Source of the DNA: Naganishia liquefaciens
Taxonomy: Eukaryota; Basidiomycota; Tremellomycetes; Filobasidiales; Filobasidiaceae
Length of the DNA stretch: 64,000 nucleotides
Direction: 5' to 3'
Assembly: GCA_013423385.1 (NCBI GenBank)
Contig: BLZA01000011.1
Coordinates: forward strand, 681,174 to 745,173
The notes under the pieces were generated by a model. That model made no database searches and was not told where the DNA came from. It was given only the letters and a program-made list of their open reading frames with translations. Below, one piece after another: positions 44,475 to 57,664 of this stretch. Both the position numbers and the translations under genes were made by a program. Within the stretch, counting starts at the first letter, position 1, and each line of letters starts with the position of its first letter.

Positions 44475-44966
44475 TGTAGAAACGTGGTCGCTCTCGGCGC
44501 TTGTCGCTGCTGACTTCAATGTCTCCTTGATGGCTGTATGCTGTCGCGATCACAATGAGCTGAATGAATAACAGCATACTCGTAATGTGCATACCATACC
44601 ACACCATACCATGCACGATGCCGATCGCAATTGAAAACAAGAAGAAATGCGCTGGCTTTTTTTTATCCGGAATGAAAACAACCCTCCCCCCTCACGTATC
44701 GACCTCCATCAGCAGCTCGGTACAAGGTTGCTCAAAGTTGGTACTGTATGCGAGGTTCTGTCGTCAGCACTTATGGCCAGGACGATTCGCTCACCACTGC
44801 AGCACTCCAGTGCCAACATCGCTCGATATTCCGGCATGAAAGCTTGAGGATTCGCCAAGCAGATATTTCGCTTCAAAAAGACCCATCTAGGACGCAGTGC
44901 TAGAAGGGATCCAGAGAATGTCTTTCGTCCCCTGATTCACGCTGCAAGCACTTCTCAATCAAGGAT
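44475..44966. promoter_or_regulatory. Divergent promoter, TFIIS / GPI1
   Basis: The 492-bp spacer between divergent starts. Repeated CATACCACAC/CATACCATGC strings occur near 44589-44614. No further gene seen. Confidence 0.5.
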
Positions 44967-47192
44967 ATGGCTATCAAGGTTTTCTGGCCCGAAGATGTCC
45001 CTATTGATTTCGAAACAGTTGTTTATGGGTGGAAGTTGGCAGATGACTGGTATGTGGTCGCTGGAATCGCTTCATGCTTCGTAAGTCTCTGGAGATTTTG
45101 CTACTATACCATCGGTTGACGATATCACTACAGTCCTCATTAGACTCCGTTATTGCTTCCAGTGAAGGCCTGGAGACCCTCACAGACTTGCAATCAAGCA
45201 ATGTCGTTGCGATGAATCATCAGTATATCATCTACAAATCTCCAAATACCGATAGATTGCGGTTCTACTCTCTTCAACCCTCAAATCCACAATCGGCTGG
45301 AAAGGCAATGGGTAATCGCTCCGTATATTCGTCTTCTCAAAAGATGCAGGAGCTATATGACCGTTATGACCGACCAGTGCAAAGCGAGAATAGTACCAAT
45401 TCACATTACGATTACCTGGGCCGCACAATTGCTCTTATAAACACGACCCACTATGTCAGGACGGGATCCTCGACAAGACAAAAGACTTTAGCGCCGAAAA
45501 GCTCCCCCACCGAGGGCGGTGAGAACAAGCTTGCGACAACGCCGGCCGCGGTTAGCTCAGCCGTTGCGGGCGTCGAGATAGCACCGTTGAAAATGGTGTC
45601 GCTTTCATTGCTAAGCGCCTGCAAAAATCGCGTCTTGGCACTTGCCCTATCGTCGGCCATGAGTGAGTCACTTCATAAGACGGGCTGTAGAAATGACTGA
45701 CATTCGTCAGGCCGACAAGTGTTGCGTCGCTTGAGGGAAATGTCGCATTTCTCCACAGAATGGACGGCGATCAGGAGCGGAGACACTGGCCTGGAAGAGA
45801 AGAGTCGTCGATACATCAGGTGAGCTCGCCCAGATTGTCCTCCCGTCAGCTAATACTGAAGACGTGTCTCAGCTTCTACAATACGGTCTGGCTGATCGCT
45901 GTAAGTAGCGGATCTTGAAGCCAATATCAAGTGCGACCTAATCGGGAAGTCATAGAACGACTTGATCATCGGTTGGACCATCAGTTCAATCCTGAGTGAA
46001 CAGAGTGTCACACTCGAGAACACAGCCAATCAAGCTTTTCAGGTAAGTTTAAGTCAATCATGAGAAGACTCAGCTCGCTCAATAAGACTCGCGCATAGCG
46101 ATTATTCATGTGGAATATCATGGATGGTCTGCGTTGGCTAGATGACTGGCCCGTCGGCCTCAAACTGAATACACCGCTATCCCGACTATTTTGTGAAACT
46201 TACATCGGAATGGCAAATATTTGGCCAAGTCAGTCCCCGCGTGTCCCTAAACCTTTAGGCGACTCTCACACCAAGTCATACCAGTGACCATATCACGCAC
46301 ACTGATCACGACTGAATTTATCCTCTTTTTCATACGCTATGCCAGCTTTCTGGGTGCGAGCATGTTTCTCTCCGCCTTATCCGACATTATCGGCCTGGCA
46401 ACTCTGCACGTACGGCTTGCGACCTATGTCAGCGGAGCCATTTATCGAGCGGAAACGATTGCACTGTATAGTCTATGGAACCTCTTTCGCGGTAAGCCTA
46501 CGTCAAGTTGAATCGGCGGAAGATCTGACTTGGGGTTTCAGGTAAACGTTGGAACACCTTGCGAAATCGAGTTGATTCGTACGACTATGGCATTGATCAG
46601 TTGTTTCTTGGCACGCTGCTCTTCACAATCGCGCTGTTTCTGCTACCAACGATAGCGACCTACTATCTATTTTTCGCAACGGCAAGTCAGAAATGGAGGC
46701 TCATGGAGACAAGTGCTGATTACGGCTGTTACAGATACACCTCGCGCTCCTATATGTACAGGGTACGAATGACACGGCTCTATCGTTTATCAACTCCTTC
46801 CCCTTGTTCGCGCTGATGCTGAGGCTGAAAGAGCCGTCGCGTCTCCCAGGTGGGTGACCATCATAACTATTGGTTGGGCCTGCTAATTTGCATCTTGCCA
46901 GGTGGAGTGTCGATGCAACTGATATCTCGATCGGAGGCTCCGCATATTCAGCTGCAACTAATCGTGAGGAGGACATACTGGGCTTCCGGAAGTCAGCTAA
47001 TAGTCATCCGCAGAGCATACCCATCGGTGCGGACTTGATCTTTGCCAAATTTGGTCAGTCCGTCATTCTATTGAACTGTCGTCGTCTCCACCAAGGCTGA
47101 TCGAACCTCTTCCAGTGACCGATTGGCACCAGTTATCAATCGGATATTCACCGCAGGTATTGCTGAAGCGCCTAGTCTCTGGGAAGTTGTAG
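44967..47192 (+). CDS. GPI1: GPI-N-acetylglucosaminyltransferase subunit GPI1 (PIG-Q)
   Basis: Subunit of the ER complex that adds GlcNAc to phosphatidylinositol, the first GPI step. Twelve exons: 44967-45080, 45134-45662, 45711-45819, 45873-45900 (28 nt), 45956-46042, 46099-46228, 46285-46491, 46542-46681, 46735-46849, 46902-46963, 47014-47053 and 47116-47192, giving 545 residues. Family stretches: [53 protein letters not shown] then [18 protein letters not shown], and the end [19 protein letters not shown]. At least five membrane segments. Intron 8 (46682-46734) is GC-AG. It converges on KEX2 with only about 70 bp between stops. The variable N-terminal half follows FWPEDVP. Confidence 0.92.
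46682..46734 (+). other. GC-AG intron in GPI1
   Basis: Donor GCAAGT after TTC GCA ACG and acceptor TTACAG before ATACACC. Joining gives [17 protein letters not shown], continuing the membrane segment in frame. Confidence 0.75.
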
Positions 47193-47262
47193 CCCTATTG
47201 ACACCCTTGAAATGCCCGACAATGCATGGTATACTTCAGATACAATTCACAGGATTCCCTAG

Positions 47263-50128
47263 CTATGGTGATAGCAGTCTATTTTGTGATTCCGGTCGAG
47301 GCGTGCTTGCCGACGAAGTGGATCCCGTACTTTCGCCCAATACCTCGCCGTCATCCTTCGGCGCGTCCCTATCTGCGGATGGTCCAGCAAGTTTTTCGTG
47401 CTCCCGATGATCGTTCTCTGCATCCTCGTCATCCAGGAATGAATCGTGATACCTCAGAGTCGAGGTTTCCCGAATATTAGGTTCCTCGTCCTCATCCTCT
47501 GAAATGTCGCCTTCCGCGAATGCATCATACAGGTCCTTGCTGCCGCCATTCGCCCCGTCGCCGTTTTTACGAGTACCCAGCAATCCCATCTGCAGCGAGT
47601 CCACGGGTTGATATGTCCCGCGTTCGCCTTCGGAGATGTCGCGGAACAACGAGCGCTTTCGTCGAGAACGGAGGTAGAAGAATAATCCTATCGCCGATAC
47701 TGCAAGCAGGATTACCCCGCCAGCACCAGCGATGAAATTGGTCTTGGTTGCAAGTGTTTCAATTCCCTTAAAGTATCCTTCATCGGCTCCAGCCTCAACG
47801 ACGCCAATATCCTCTGTCACGCCGCCGGGAGACACAACGCCGTCGTCAGTCCCGACACCATCTTGTCCAGGCGGGTTCGGTGAAGGGTCTCCCAAACCGG
47901 GCTTGTGAGATTCGCCTTCTGCTTGACCGTGATCGCCTGGCAAAAGATTCGTTGGTTTTGGCTTTTGTGCCGTCGTTGTAGGCAGAACAGGTTCCGAGCC
48001 GACTTGCTCTTCATCCTCCTGCCCTTCCAAGGCCGGAGCCCAAAGTTTGGTTTTCGAAGCATCGGCAGCTTCACCCCAGAGCTGGAGACTCCAAGATTTG
48101 AACCGGCCCTTCTTGTCTGGATTGATCCGATCGAGCGCTCGAATCGTCCATTCTCCCACGGGATTCTCATCCCTGCGAGTCGAATTAGTACCCTCGTTCG
48201 CTGATCGTAAATGTAGCAGACTTACCAGTGTTTCATGCTCATGAACTTCCATCCGGTGAATCCATCTGTCGACTCGTCGAAACGTCTTTGCCGCGCCAAG
48301 ACCGAAACTATGCCATTTGGGCTGGTCAACTCCACTTCGACATCTCCACGTCGTTCGTGCTCGATCCAAACACGGACGGTGATATGTTCGAGGCGTTCCA
48401 TGTTCAAGTCATCCAGCATGTCCTGTGTGACAGTAAAGCTGCTAGTAACGCCTTCTTCGGTGATCTCCACACCCGAGACTGTCGGATTTGGGACGATCGC
48501 ATCCGCATCCCCCGTGGCGGATCCGTCGGGCGTGTCCGTTTGGGGAAGATCTATCTCTTGCCTTTTTGCTGGACTGGTTTCTAGGAAGATAGCCGGTGAA
48601 TCAAACCAAGCCTGCGGCTTGACCAACTTCCAGTCTCGCGCAGCTTCAACGAATGCACCGGCATTCACGCGTCCATATCCATACTTGTAACTAAACGGTC
48701 TGCCTGTTGCAGTCATTTCCCAGTCAGGATCTTCCGGATTGAAGTGTACGGCGGTATTGACCATCAGGTGCTGGATATCTCGCCATCCCAAGTCGGGACG
48801 GACTTGCAAGGCGAGGGCAACAACCCCAACCACAAGCGGCGCCGCAGCGGATGTACCGCCGTGAAGATCCGTACACTTGTCCTTCCCGACATCGGTGGTA
48901 TGAATATGATCCCCACTACCTGAACTCGGCGCCACAACGAGCATTGCAGCGCACATTTCCGAGTAGTATGGATGCAGACCTTTACGATCGACTGCGCCGA
49001 TAGTCAACGAAAAGATGGAATTGGTGTACCCGTCAAAATTGCACTGGTCGTCCAATCCGCCTCCGTTGCCCGCGGCAAAGACGAAAATGGAGCCCTTTCC
49101 ATCACGACCTTTTTGAACGCCGTTTACCATGGCTTTGAGAATCAAGTTCTCTGGCGCCTCCATCGACTTGCCGTCATCCGGAGGTCCCCAGGAACACGAA
49201 TAAATCTCGTTTTTCTGGTATTCATAGTTGAGCGCAGCTGCTTCATCGGCGTCCGAGATCGGTGCCGAGAGGATTCGGACGCCTGCTACCTGTGAGCGAT
49301 AGGCCACGCCAACACCGCAGACGTCATTGGGAACTGCAGCGATTTCCCCGGCACACCTCGTGCCGTGTTGGTCATCCGACAAGCGCGGCTCCGGCAAGTC
49401 AGTGTGGTCGTTGAAATCCCAGGATCCTTCTGCATACTGCTTGAAACTTAGCGAGGTCACGTTCCGTGATTAGGTATCCAACTTACAAAATTCTCTTTCA
49501 AGTCATCAGAGTTCATGTCCAATCCATCGTCAATGATTGCAACTTTCACTCCCTTGCCGTTAACTTCCTGGCTCCAGAGGCCAGTCACGTTAAGCTCGAT
49601 GTCTGGCATTACAGTATTGATCAGATGCCATTGTTTCGGGAGTAGCGGGTCGACAAGCGAGAGGGATGACTGAGCGTAGGTGAGCTCTTCCAGCGAGTCC
49701 CGGGGCAGCCAGGTCCCGTTGTGGCGAGTTTCCGGTTCGAATTGGCGTTTAATCCGTTTTCGTACAGGCAAATGGCGTACGTCTTTGATTCGTCCAGCCT
49801 CGGTGGACCTTTTCCTCTTCATTCCCTGCCATCGTTCAATGACATCCAGGTATCCGCCCTGGATATTCCGTTTTTGGCTTCCATCCTGTACAGAGCTCTT
49901 GTCGCACCGGACCAGCCAGTGTCCATCGAGTTCACCGACCCTCTCGACCAGCTGTACTCCTAGACTGGCAGCGAGACTTGATGCCGATTCGACGCTCGCC
50001 GACGGATCGGTCTCCAGCGAGAAGTAGTGATGTGTGTCATAGCTACGGATCGAGGGCTTGCCGACCGCTCGATGCGATGCAAGAGCAAGCGCAACAAAGA
50101 GTGCCAACACCGCTGAAGAGGACCTCAT
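47263..50128 (-). CDS. KEX2: Kexin, Golgi proprotein convertase
   Basis: Ca2+-dependent subtilisin-type serine protease of the late Golgi; cleaves after Lys-Arg and similar pairs. Exons 50128-49487, 49439-48226 and 48172-47263 give about 921 residues. Signal peptide MRSSSAVLALFVALALASHRA, a propeptide ending near VRKRIKRQFEPE (likely autocatalytic site), then the triad: Asp in AIIDDGLDMNSDD, His in DDQHGTRCAGEI, Ser in HGGTSAAAPLV, with oxyanion Asn in FAAGNGGG. The P domain covers HITVRVWIEHERRGDVEVEL and WTIRALDRI. A Pro/Gly-rich stalk precedes a membrane span (GGVILLAVSAIGLFFYLRSR) and an acidic cytosolic tail. The exon 2 acceptor is a tandem AAGCAG, so one Gln may be optional. Confidence 0.96.
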
Positions 50129-50415
50129 GTCGTTGCGGTGAGAGTCGTTGCGAGAGGACGGGAATCGCCAGGGCCGTAGACGATAAAATGCTGTGGATGG
50201 CGGTCAGCATGCTGGCAGCTACTGGCAGCAACTGCGGGTGCAAGCGGTCGCCTTTTACGCCAAATGAGCCGCAAAATGCATCTACCGATACAATTTTCGC
50301 GCGTTTCTGGAGTGTTTCGGTTTCCATTTGGATTCGTGTTCCTTGGTATTCGTGCCTCGCTGTATGTATGTTCGTACGCATAAATTTCACGGGCTCAGTG
50401 TCAGGGTCCATCAAA

Positions 50416-53400
50416 ATGCCAGGCTCTCCAAGTCTGACGCCCAGGCGCTCTCTCGCTGTCAAGCGATCTGCCCCTTCGGACGGATTCCAGGCATCACCGG
50501 TGCCGAGTAAACTTCGCAACGTTCGCGGCATTCCTCGTCAATCTATCGCAGATTCGAAGTCACTGGCAGCAGCAGCAAGCTCGACGATCGCTCGGCGTAC
50601 ACGACGGGGATCTCGCTTTGCATCGGTCACGACGGCCAGTGGGGCGTTTGAGGACGATGGTAGCTTTCTGTACGAACGGCACGGATCAGTAGGACTGGGA
50701 TCTGATTATGGAGCAAGGCATCAAGCGCCAAAGCATGGACTAAGAAGGGGTACCGTCTTGGCGAAAGATCAAGTTTTCAAGGCTTCTGCCACGGGCGATA
50801 CTCCCGTCGATGTGTGGAACCTGATGCAGTCCTTTGGTGCGTTTTGTACCCTCCCTCGCGAAGACATCTAATGATCTTTCCCAGACGCCAACAAAGATGT
50901 ATCCACCACCATAGCTTACATCGATCCAATCGTCGGATGGGCTCTTCTTTCCACACTGACTGCGACCTACGTCTGGAATCACTCCAAACGCACGGCTTCC
51001 GCATCGCCGACCTGCTACACCTTTTCTCATGACAAATCATCTCGGCGCACAAAGCTACCATTTACGGCGCTTGTCCCGCATGGCCATGGGTCTGCGGGAG
51101 GAAGCGAGCCGGGTTTGCTATTTGTCTATCCAAGCACCGGTCGTATCGTGTGTTGGGATAGGGTAGGCATGGTCTTGGCCAATGCGGCTGCAAGGGCGGG
51201 CGCGAAGGGAAGGGTAGAAGCGGGCGTTGAGTTGGCAGACGGAGAAGTCGTCACGACTTTGACATCGGTCGAGGTTGGTATTTATTCCTCCTATGCAAAA
51301 CTTAAGCTAACAAGAACGATTGACACGGTTGAGCAGAGAGACCTGTTCCTCTTGTCTACATCGAACAACCGAGTATTCCGGCTTTCCCTATCGCAGTTTT
51401 CCGGCCAACCCGCCATCACGCTCAAGCCGTTTGAGATATCTACACGCAAAATCTTCATCGCGAGCTCCTCGTCGCCTTACTTGTTCTCGTTAAGCACTAC
51501 CGCTGCCGATGGTATCAAATGCATTACTGTCGGAGAGGCAGTCAGCGGGTCCAAGGGGTTGGTTAGAGGTCTAGGGGGAGACGCCGTGCGCGACGTCTGG
51601 CTATTAACAGCAACGCACTGTCAACGATGGAGCGTCACAGCCGAAAGCCAAAAGGTACGCCGCAGAGACTCGCGAACTCGACATTTGACCTCACTAGCAA
51701 TCTTCAGATGCAAGCCCAGTATAGTCTGCGCCAGATCTTGTTGAATTCTGCGGCTCTCGATGGAACCGCCGCCGCTGGACGAGCTGTTCATGTACTGTTT
51801 GAAGCTGGCGCTATGGCTGAAAGTCTCGAGCTATTGGACATTGCTGCCCTTGCGTAAGAGTTCCATCGATGCTACACCTGACGTCGACTGACATTGGGTC
51901 GCCGCTCAACAGCAACGGAAGGCTGGCCGTTCTAGCATCCTACTCTGCTGAATCGGATGCCAAAGTGACCTCGTTCGCTGTCATCGTTCTGCGGGAAGAT
52001 GCGATGATGACCGATAACATGGTGGTGGAGAATTCGGTGTTGCTAGACTATTGCGAGAATGTGAGTCAAATGGGCAGTGAAGGGCCATCACATCACAAAC
52101 TCATCGTCTGTGTCTGCAATCTCGCAGGATCTTCTAGCTGTGCCCTCTTTGACAGTATCAAAGCATGGGAGAATGGCATTTGTCAAGTTCGCGCGTGCCG
52201 TTGTAATTTGCTCACTCGCGGAGGGTATGTATCCAGACTAGATTGCCGAGGCCTGTACTGACCCAGAAAATCTTATGTCTCAGGTTTGCCATACCAGCAA
52301 GTAGCTTTCCTGCGAGACGGCAAGGCCAACGCTTTCATCGGCTCAGGTTCGGCTCTGGATGCAGATCCCACTCTCCGGCACGCAAGCCACTCAGGTGTGA
52401 ACGAAGTGGCGCAATTCTACACCTTTCTTCCCCAGAGCGGAATCTTGTGTCTTGAAGCCTCGATCGATGATCTTTTGGCGGTTGGCCAGAAGTAAGCCAA
52501 ACTTATTCTAGAAACAATAAGTATTAACCCTGTTCCGTCTTTCAGTGCCGAAGTATTCAAGCCGAACGCCCAATTAAAGACCCGGATCGAACAGGCAGTC
52601 TTTTTCAGTGATCCCAAAGTAAGAGTGCCGTTCGCCTTCCAGAATCCTGATTGATGGCGCTTCAAGAACCCCTTGACCTTTGACCTTCAACCGGGATTCT
52701 CCGGCTCAATCGAGACTGCAGCTTTGCAGTTGTCGGAATCCATCGTTTCATCCTGTACGTAGAGTCGTGCGACAACTCAAACGTCTCGCTGACAATTTGC
52801 GCAGCGTATTCTGATCATTCACCATCCGGAGATATGGCACAGGAATTCGAGAAACGACTCTATTGGCTCGGCGAGATCTCCTCTTTCCTTCGGAGAAATC
52901 AAGTCATGTGGCAGATATCCCATGAAGCACGACAACGACTTCTTGTCGATTTGCAAATCGTCAGCTGCGGAGCAGGACTCTGGACGTTCTTGAACGCTAA
53001 AGGCCGACTGAGGTATGCGTTAACGTTTTGGGCCACGCTATTTATTTTCTGATCTTTCTTGTAGCATGTTGGGTAGCGGCAATTACCTCTCATTCTTAGG
53101 TGATGCCATACTTGAATGGGCAGAAGAGCACGGTGGGACTGCGCCTCATGAAGACGTCGTCCGGTCCTTCTTCAAGCATAATGTCAGTGAGGAAGTATGG
53201 CCTTCAAGCCGGATCTAACGGTTTCATTCTTGCCCAATTACAGTTGACGTCGCTACCAGACGTCTTACATCGGGCTCGACAAATGCTTCAGATACGGACG
53301 GAAAGGCAAACCGCAATCGTTGCATTATCAGAGTGGCAACTTGGCGTCAATGAAGCTTTCCTTGTAGGATCACACATATTTCCAGCGCTCTCAGTCTGCT

Positions 53401-55485
53401 GATTCCTGCCTCAAGATTGCATTTGAGGCCGCTTTGATCGACGACATGACCGATCGTCTCGAACAGTATGAAGTCGATCCGGTCAAAGCGATGTCGACAC
53501 GGCTTTGGTTGACAGATGAAACCAGCGTGGAAGATCTTCGATACGTTTATAGCCATAGTATTGAGTTATTGGAAGCTAGGAAAGTGCAATTGGGCAGCGC
53601 GATTGACGGAGCTATGGACGCGGAGGATGAAGCTACTATCGACCAGCAGCAGAAACAGCAGGTCTTGAAAGATCAGATCAGTCGAATGATCTACCCGCTC
53701 TGCTATGCTTTGGAGGCACGTGCTCGATACGCCGCTCAGTAAGTTCGCTTCACTGTCGCTATCGACCTGCATTGACCTCGTGACTGCGCAGTCAACTCGA
53801 ACAGCAGCCAGACCCACAAGCCGCCCTGCTGTATCACGAGCGTTATCTGGAGGACGTGCAGGAGGCAATTGTGGCCCTGAGTAAGTGTATATCTAGTTGA
53901 GCCTGCGCAGTGCTCCTGACCTGTGTACCGCAGCCTCCATCGATGTTGACCTGGCGTATCACATCGCCGAGCATCATCAACACTATGCCACCTTGGTATA
54001 CTTGACCACTCACGACAAGTTTGGAAACCGCGATCGTCTCGAGCAGTATATGCAAGGTCACATTGGACGGGCTGCAGATGAACGCTCATACCGGCGTCAT
54101 GCAAGTCGATTCGCTCAGGAGCTGTACTCGATGTACTACAAGCAAGGCAAGTCCTATTTGCAAATCACTTTCACCTGCTTACCTGATCTTGCTCAGGCCG
54201 CTATTATGAGCTAATTAACCAGAAACGCGAGTATTATCACCTTCTATCGGACTTTTTCCGTCGACAAGGTGTTCCGGAACTTGCTTGGATGCACCTTATC
54301 GATATGCAGAAGTATGATCAAGCGGGGGAGGCTTTAATGCAGGCTGCCTTGAATGAGAGCAGATCTCATGGGCAGAAGGTATCAAGAACGCTTTATCACT
54401 GGTTCGAAGACAAGCTAACATCTCGACTTAGATCATGCTGAGTATCAGTAAACTCAGTTTAAAAGTAGACGAATACTCCCGAAGCGAGGAGCAGATGGAT
54501 AGTCAGAGTCGGCAGCAAACACTGGGTCGTGGGTTACCTTGTACTCTTATCTGCAGCGAAGCTGACTGTCTTTCATAGTAATTGAAGACCGCTTGGAGCT
54601 TGCAGCTCGGACCGAACATCTGGTGGAAATCATCCTGGATGTCGGACGGCCCGCGTCTACTTTGCATCAACAAAGTACAGAAAAGGTTGTCCAAAGATAC
54701 ATGTCTACCAAGTGCCAGAACCTCGCAAACTACCCTAATCACATCGAAGTGAGTTTAGTGGACTTCAACGCGCACCGTTCCTTCGTGCTCACGGTCTAAA
54801 TCAGTTGTTCGAAAACATCGCAAAAGAGGCGGTTTCTGGACAAGCCATCACGCATGAAGATTTGGCGGATCTCTTGTCGCTCAAGGATAATGCCGAGGAG
54901 GAAGTCGAGGATTACGTGGAAGCCATACAAGTCTGTAGGGTCATTCCGAAGGTGAGCCGCGACTTTGACGGGGTGTCCATCCATCGCTGACTGAATTGAA
55001 CAGGAGGGAACGTCCAGTACCCGTCAATCCACCTGCTTGCGCTCGTTGTGGCGTCGCATATGGCTTCATGACGAGTTAGTCATGGACAAAGGTCGTGGGG
55101 TAGTGGCTGATCGTTCTGTCTACAACAGCTGGGCTGCTATCGCTGATACTAGTGGGCAGACAGATGAAGAAGTACAGGAACGTCGGACTGCCACTGCTGC
55201 GTATCGTCTTATCGTGGCCTCGCGCGAAGACAGTAAGCGTCATGTCGAGACTTTGTGAGACACTTGGCGCTGAAGCACATGTGTCGTCCAGGAATACCCG
55301 CCGAGTACATGTTGGCACCCGAAGTAGCAGCTATCGCACCCACCGAAGCTGAATTAAGAGCGAGGTTCGGCCCTGTTGCTGACATTCAAGGCTTGCTCGA
55401 GGAGCAAATCGCGGAGGCGGAGCGGCTGCAGCAATTGTGCAAGGAAGGGTTCTTCGCAGACTTTCTCGCGAGCAACCAGGCTTGA
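50416..55485 (+). CDS. NUP133: Nucleoporin NUP133
   Basis: Structural subunit of the Y-shaped (Nup84/Nup107) complex of the nuclear pore. About 18-20 exons over 5 kb, the longest gene here. The Arg/Ser-rich N-terminus (MPGSPSLTPRRS) leads into a beta-propeller region: VSTTIAYIDPIVGWALL, LLFVYPSTGRIVCWDRVG and RDLFLLSTSNNRVFRLSL. A helical C-terminal half follows, with LGDAILEWAEEHGG, KIAFEAALIDDMTDRLEQYE, YYELINQKREYYHLLSDFF, AWMHLIDMQKYDQAGEAL, ITHEDLADLLSLKDN and LRSLWRRIWLHDE. It ends ADFLASNQA. The order propeller then alpha-solenoid and the LADLLSLKDN/LWRR stretch support NUP133. Individual exon borders were not all resolved. It is divergent from KEX2. Confidence 0.85.
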
Positions 55486-55582
55486 TCATGCTTGTAAACG
55501 TTGCTATGCAGAATGGCGATATAATACAGTGATGATACAGAAGCGATAGATGCTTCGAGGTGATACAACGGTTCACAGAATA

Positions 55583-57403
55583 CTATGCTGAAGATGCTAT
55601 GGTTGTGAGGTTTCTCGTAACGTTGAGACCGTGGCCGTAGCCCTGAGACAGAACGTATTCACTCGAGCGTTCGTGTTCCTCATGCGGTGATACGTAGAAT
55701 TCGTCCTGTCGCAGTTTCAGCCTGATGATACGCGAAACAAGCGCGTCAATACTCACGACTATCGGGACTTGTAAGAGATTCATCTGGCGTTCTCGTTGGT
55801 CAGAGCTCGAGATCGGAACAAGGATCGGGTGCTCACCTTTGGAGTAATGACAACCATTGTGTTCGTCTTGACTTCCATCCAGTCTTTCTGCTCGAACGTC
55901 AGCGGCTCACTCGCAATCATGATTATGTTTTCCCTGTGTGAAGGGAACGTCTTTAGCTCATCAAGCCTGGAGACAGAAAGGGCATCCGCCTTACCGCTTG
56001 TCGGCCTTGGTCATCCGATAATGTCCGCCCTCGGCGTACTCTTCAAACGTCGTACCGGACGAGAAGAAAAGCGAAGACGCTTCATCCGTGCGCGAGGAGA
56101 TGTAGCTGTACCGAGACAATCGTTAGTCGGGGACGCCAAAAACGGCGGGAGAGCAAAGGGGACTTGCCGTGTTGCGATGACATTCTCCCCGTCCGAGACG
56201 ACGAAATTCAAAAGGTGCGGACTCGATTTGCGACCCTGTTGTAGACACCAATCAGGCTTGAAACGCAGTAAATCAGAAACACCATTAAACATACCGCCTC
56301 CGTGATCGCTTCCTTGTACATGGTATTGATGTGGGCGATAGTCTCCAGCATAGCGGTACGCAGCTCCATCGTTGTAAAGTGGTGCGCATGGGGGTCCTTG
56401 AGCTGTGACCGGTATTGAGTATTAAGTTGCCATCCGGTAGAAATGGGAAAAGGCAGGCATCGCACCTTGGAGAGAAACAAGGCGAATGCCCATTCCGAGT
56501 CTGTGAGTATTTTAGGTAAGCGTTCGAAACCAGGAGAAAAAGGAGTGACACTCACCAGTGTAGCCGCTCGGATGCAGGAAGAGTTCTTCGGAAAGGTTGT
56601 TCTGAAGGCGGCGCTTGATAAGAGTAAAGTCGGAGATCTGCCCATTGTGCATCCACTGCGCCCCGATGTCACCCCATGATCAGCATGACAGAGATAGAGT
56701 CACGTGGAGCCAGGCGAAACCCACCATCAATTTCCCAAATGTCCACGGATGGCAATTGTCCTCGCTCGCTACATGAAGTCGATTCAGAAACGGGCTCCCT
56801 CCAGAGGGAAGGACAAACTCACGAGCTCCGGGCATGGTAGAAGCGCGAACATGGGCAAAGACGAGTGGCGAGCGTATCTTTTCCGCAAGCCTATTCAAGT
56901 TGGCATTACTCCATGCCTTGCAGGTTACATCAGCTGATGTGATAGCGCGGGTATGACGAACACTCACAGGATGTATTGATTTAAAGACACACGGCCGCTC
57001 TCGTTCCTCTGCCTCGGCTTTCAAGCGTTGGGCGACCACGTCCGAGATATTGCACGAGGTAGCTTTCCCTGTAGAATCGCAATCATGCCGTCCATCCGCT
57101 GTAGTCGGCACCAGCGGAAGCCGCGCATGGCGCTCATCCTTGGCTTCATACCACCCTATACCAAAGCCGTCGGCATTGAATGGCCTGTCGCTGACTATTG
57201 CATATAAGCGTCTTGAATGAGAAGAGGATGTAAAAGACTTTACCAAAGCGCAGACGTGAGTCGAACACCTGAACGGCAATAGAATGAAGGGGACGGGTAA
57301 CGAGGTGGCTGAGTTGAATGGGTTCTGTGCCTTTGTATACTAGCTGTGCGAGCGTGAGTGCGACGTCGAAAACGATTGAGAGATGACTCACGAATCTGCA
57401 CAT
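55583..57403 (-). CDS. DUG3: Class II glutamine amidotransferase, DUG3-like
   Basis: N-terminal-nucleophile amidohydrolase fold. In yeast DUG3 works with DUG2 to hydrolyse glutathione in the cytosol. The start ATG at 57403 is followed directly by Cys (MCRF), the expected catalytic nucleophile, and an intron splits the protein right after MCRF. Then LVYKGTEPIQLSHLVTRPLHSI, FDSRLRF, RPFNADGFGIGWY, SPLVFAHVRASTMPG and SEDNCHPWTFGKLMWMHNG, typical of the family. Later exons hold DSEWAFALFLSKV, RKSSPHLLNFVVSDGENVIA and EPLTFEQKDWMEVKTNTMVV. The end is MNLLQVPIVDEFYV plus a short tail to 55583. About eight exons. Divergent from YAE1 (261 bp apart). Confidence 0.88.
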
Positions 57404-57664
57404 GCTGGGGAATAGCTCGACCCGCCGCTGCGAGAATGAGGGCAACCTGGGAAAGGAGGCCTGATAGTCATGGATCTGGCGAACGGAGCATGCAGGAACA
57501 TGAAGGGCGTGCAGCGGCTACAAAGGAGGCGATCGAGCGACATTTGATTGCGTAAGCAGCAGCAGCAGCAGCGCGAGGGGTGCTGGCAAGATTTCGCACG
57601 GTTGCTTGATGGGTGACATCTTCCGCTTGTTAGCCTCTATACAGGGATCGCTGCCCAGGTCGTC
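57404..57664. promoter_or_regulatory. Divergent promoter, DUG3 / YAE1
   Basis: 261 bp shared by two divergent genes. It holds a short CAG run (57554-57571) and no clear TATA box. Confidence 0.5.
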
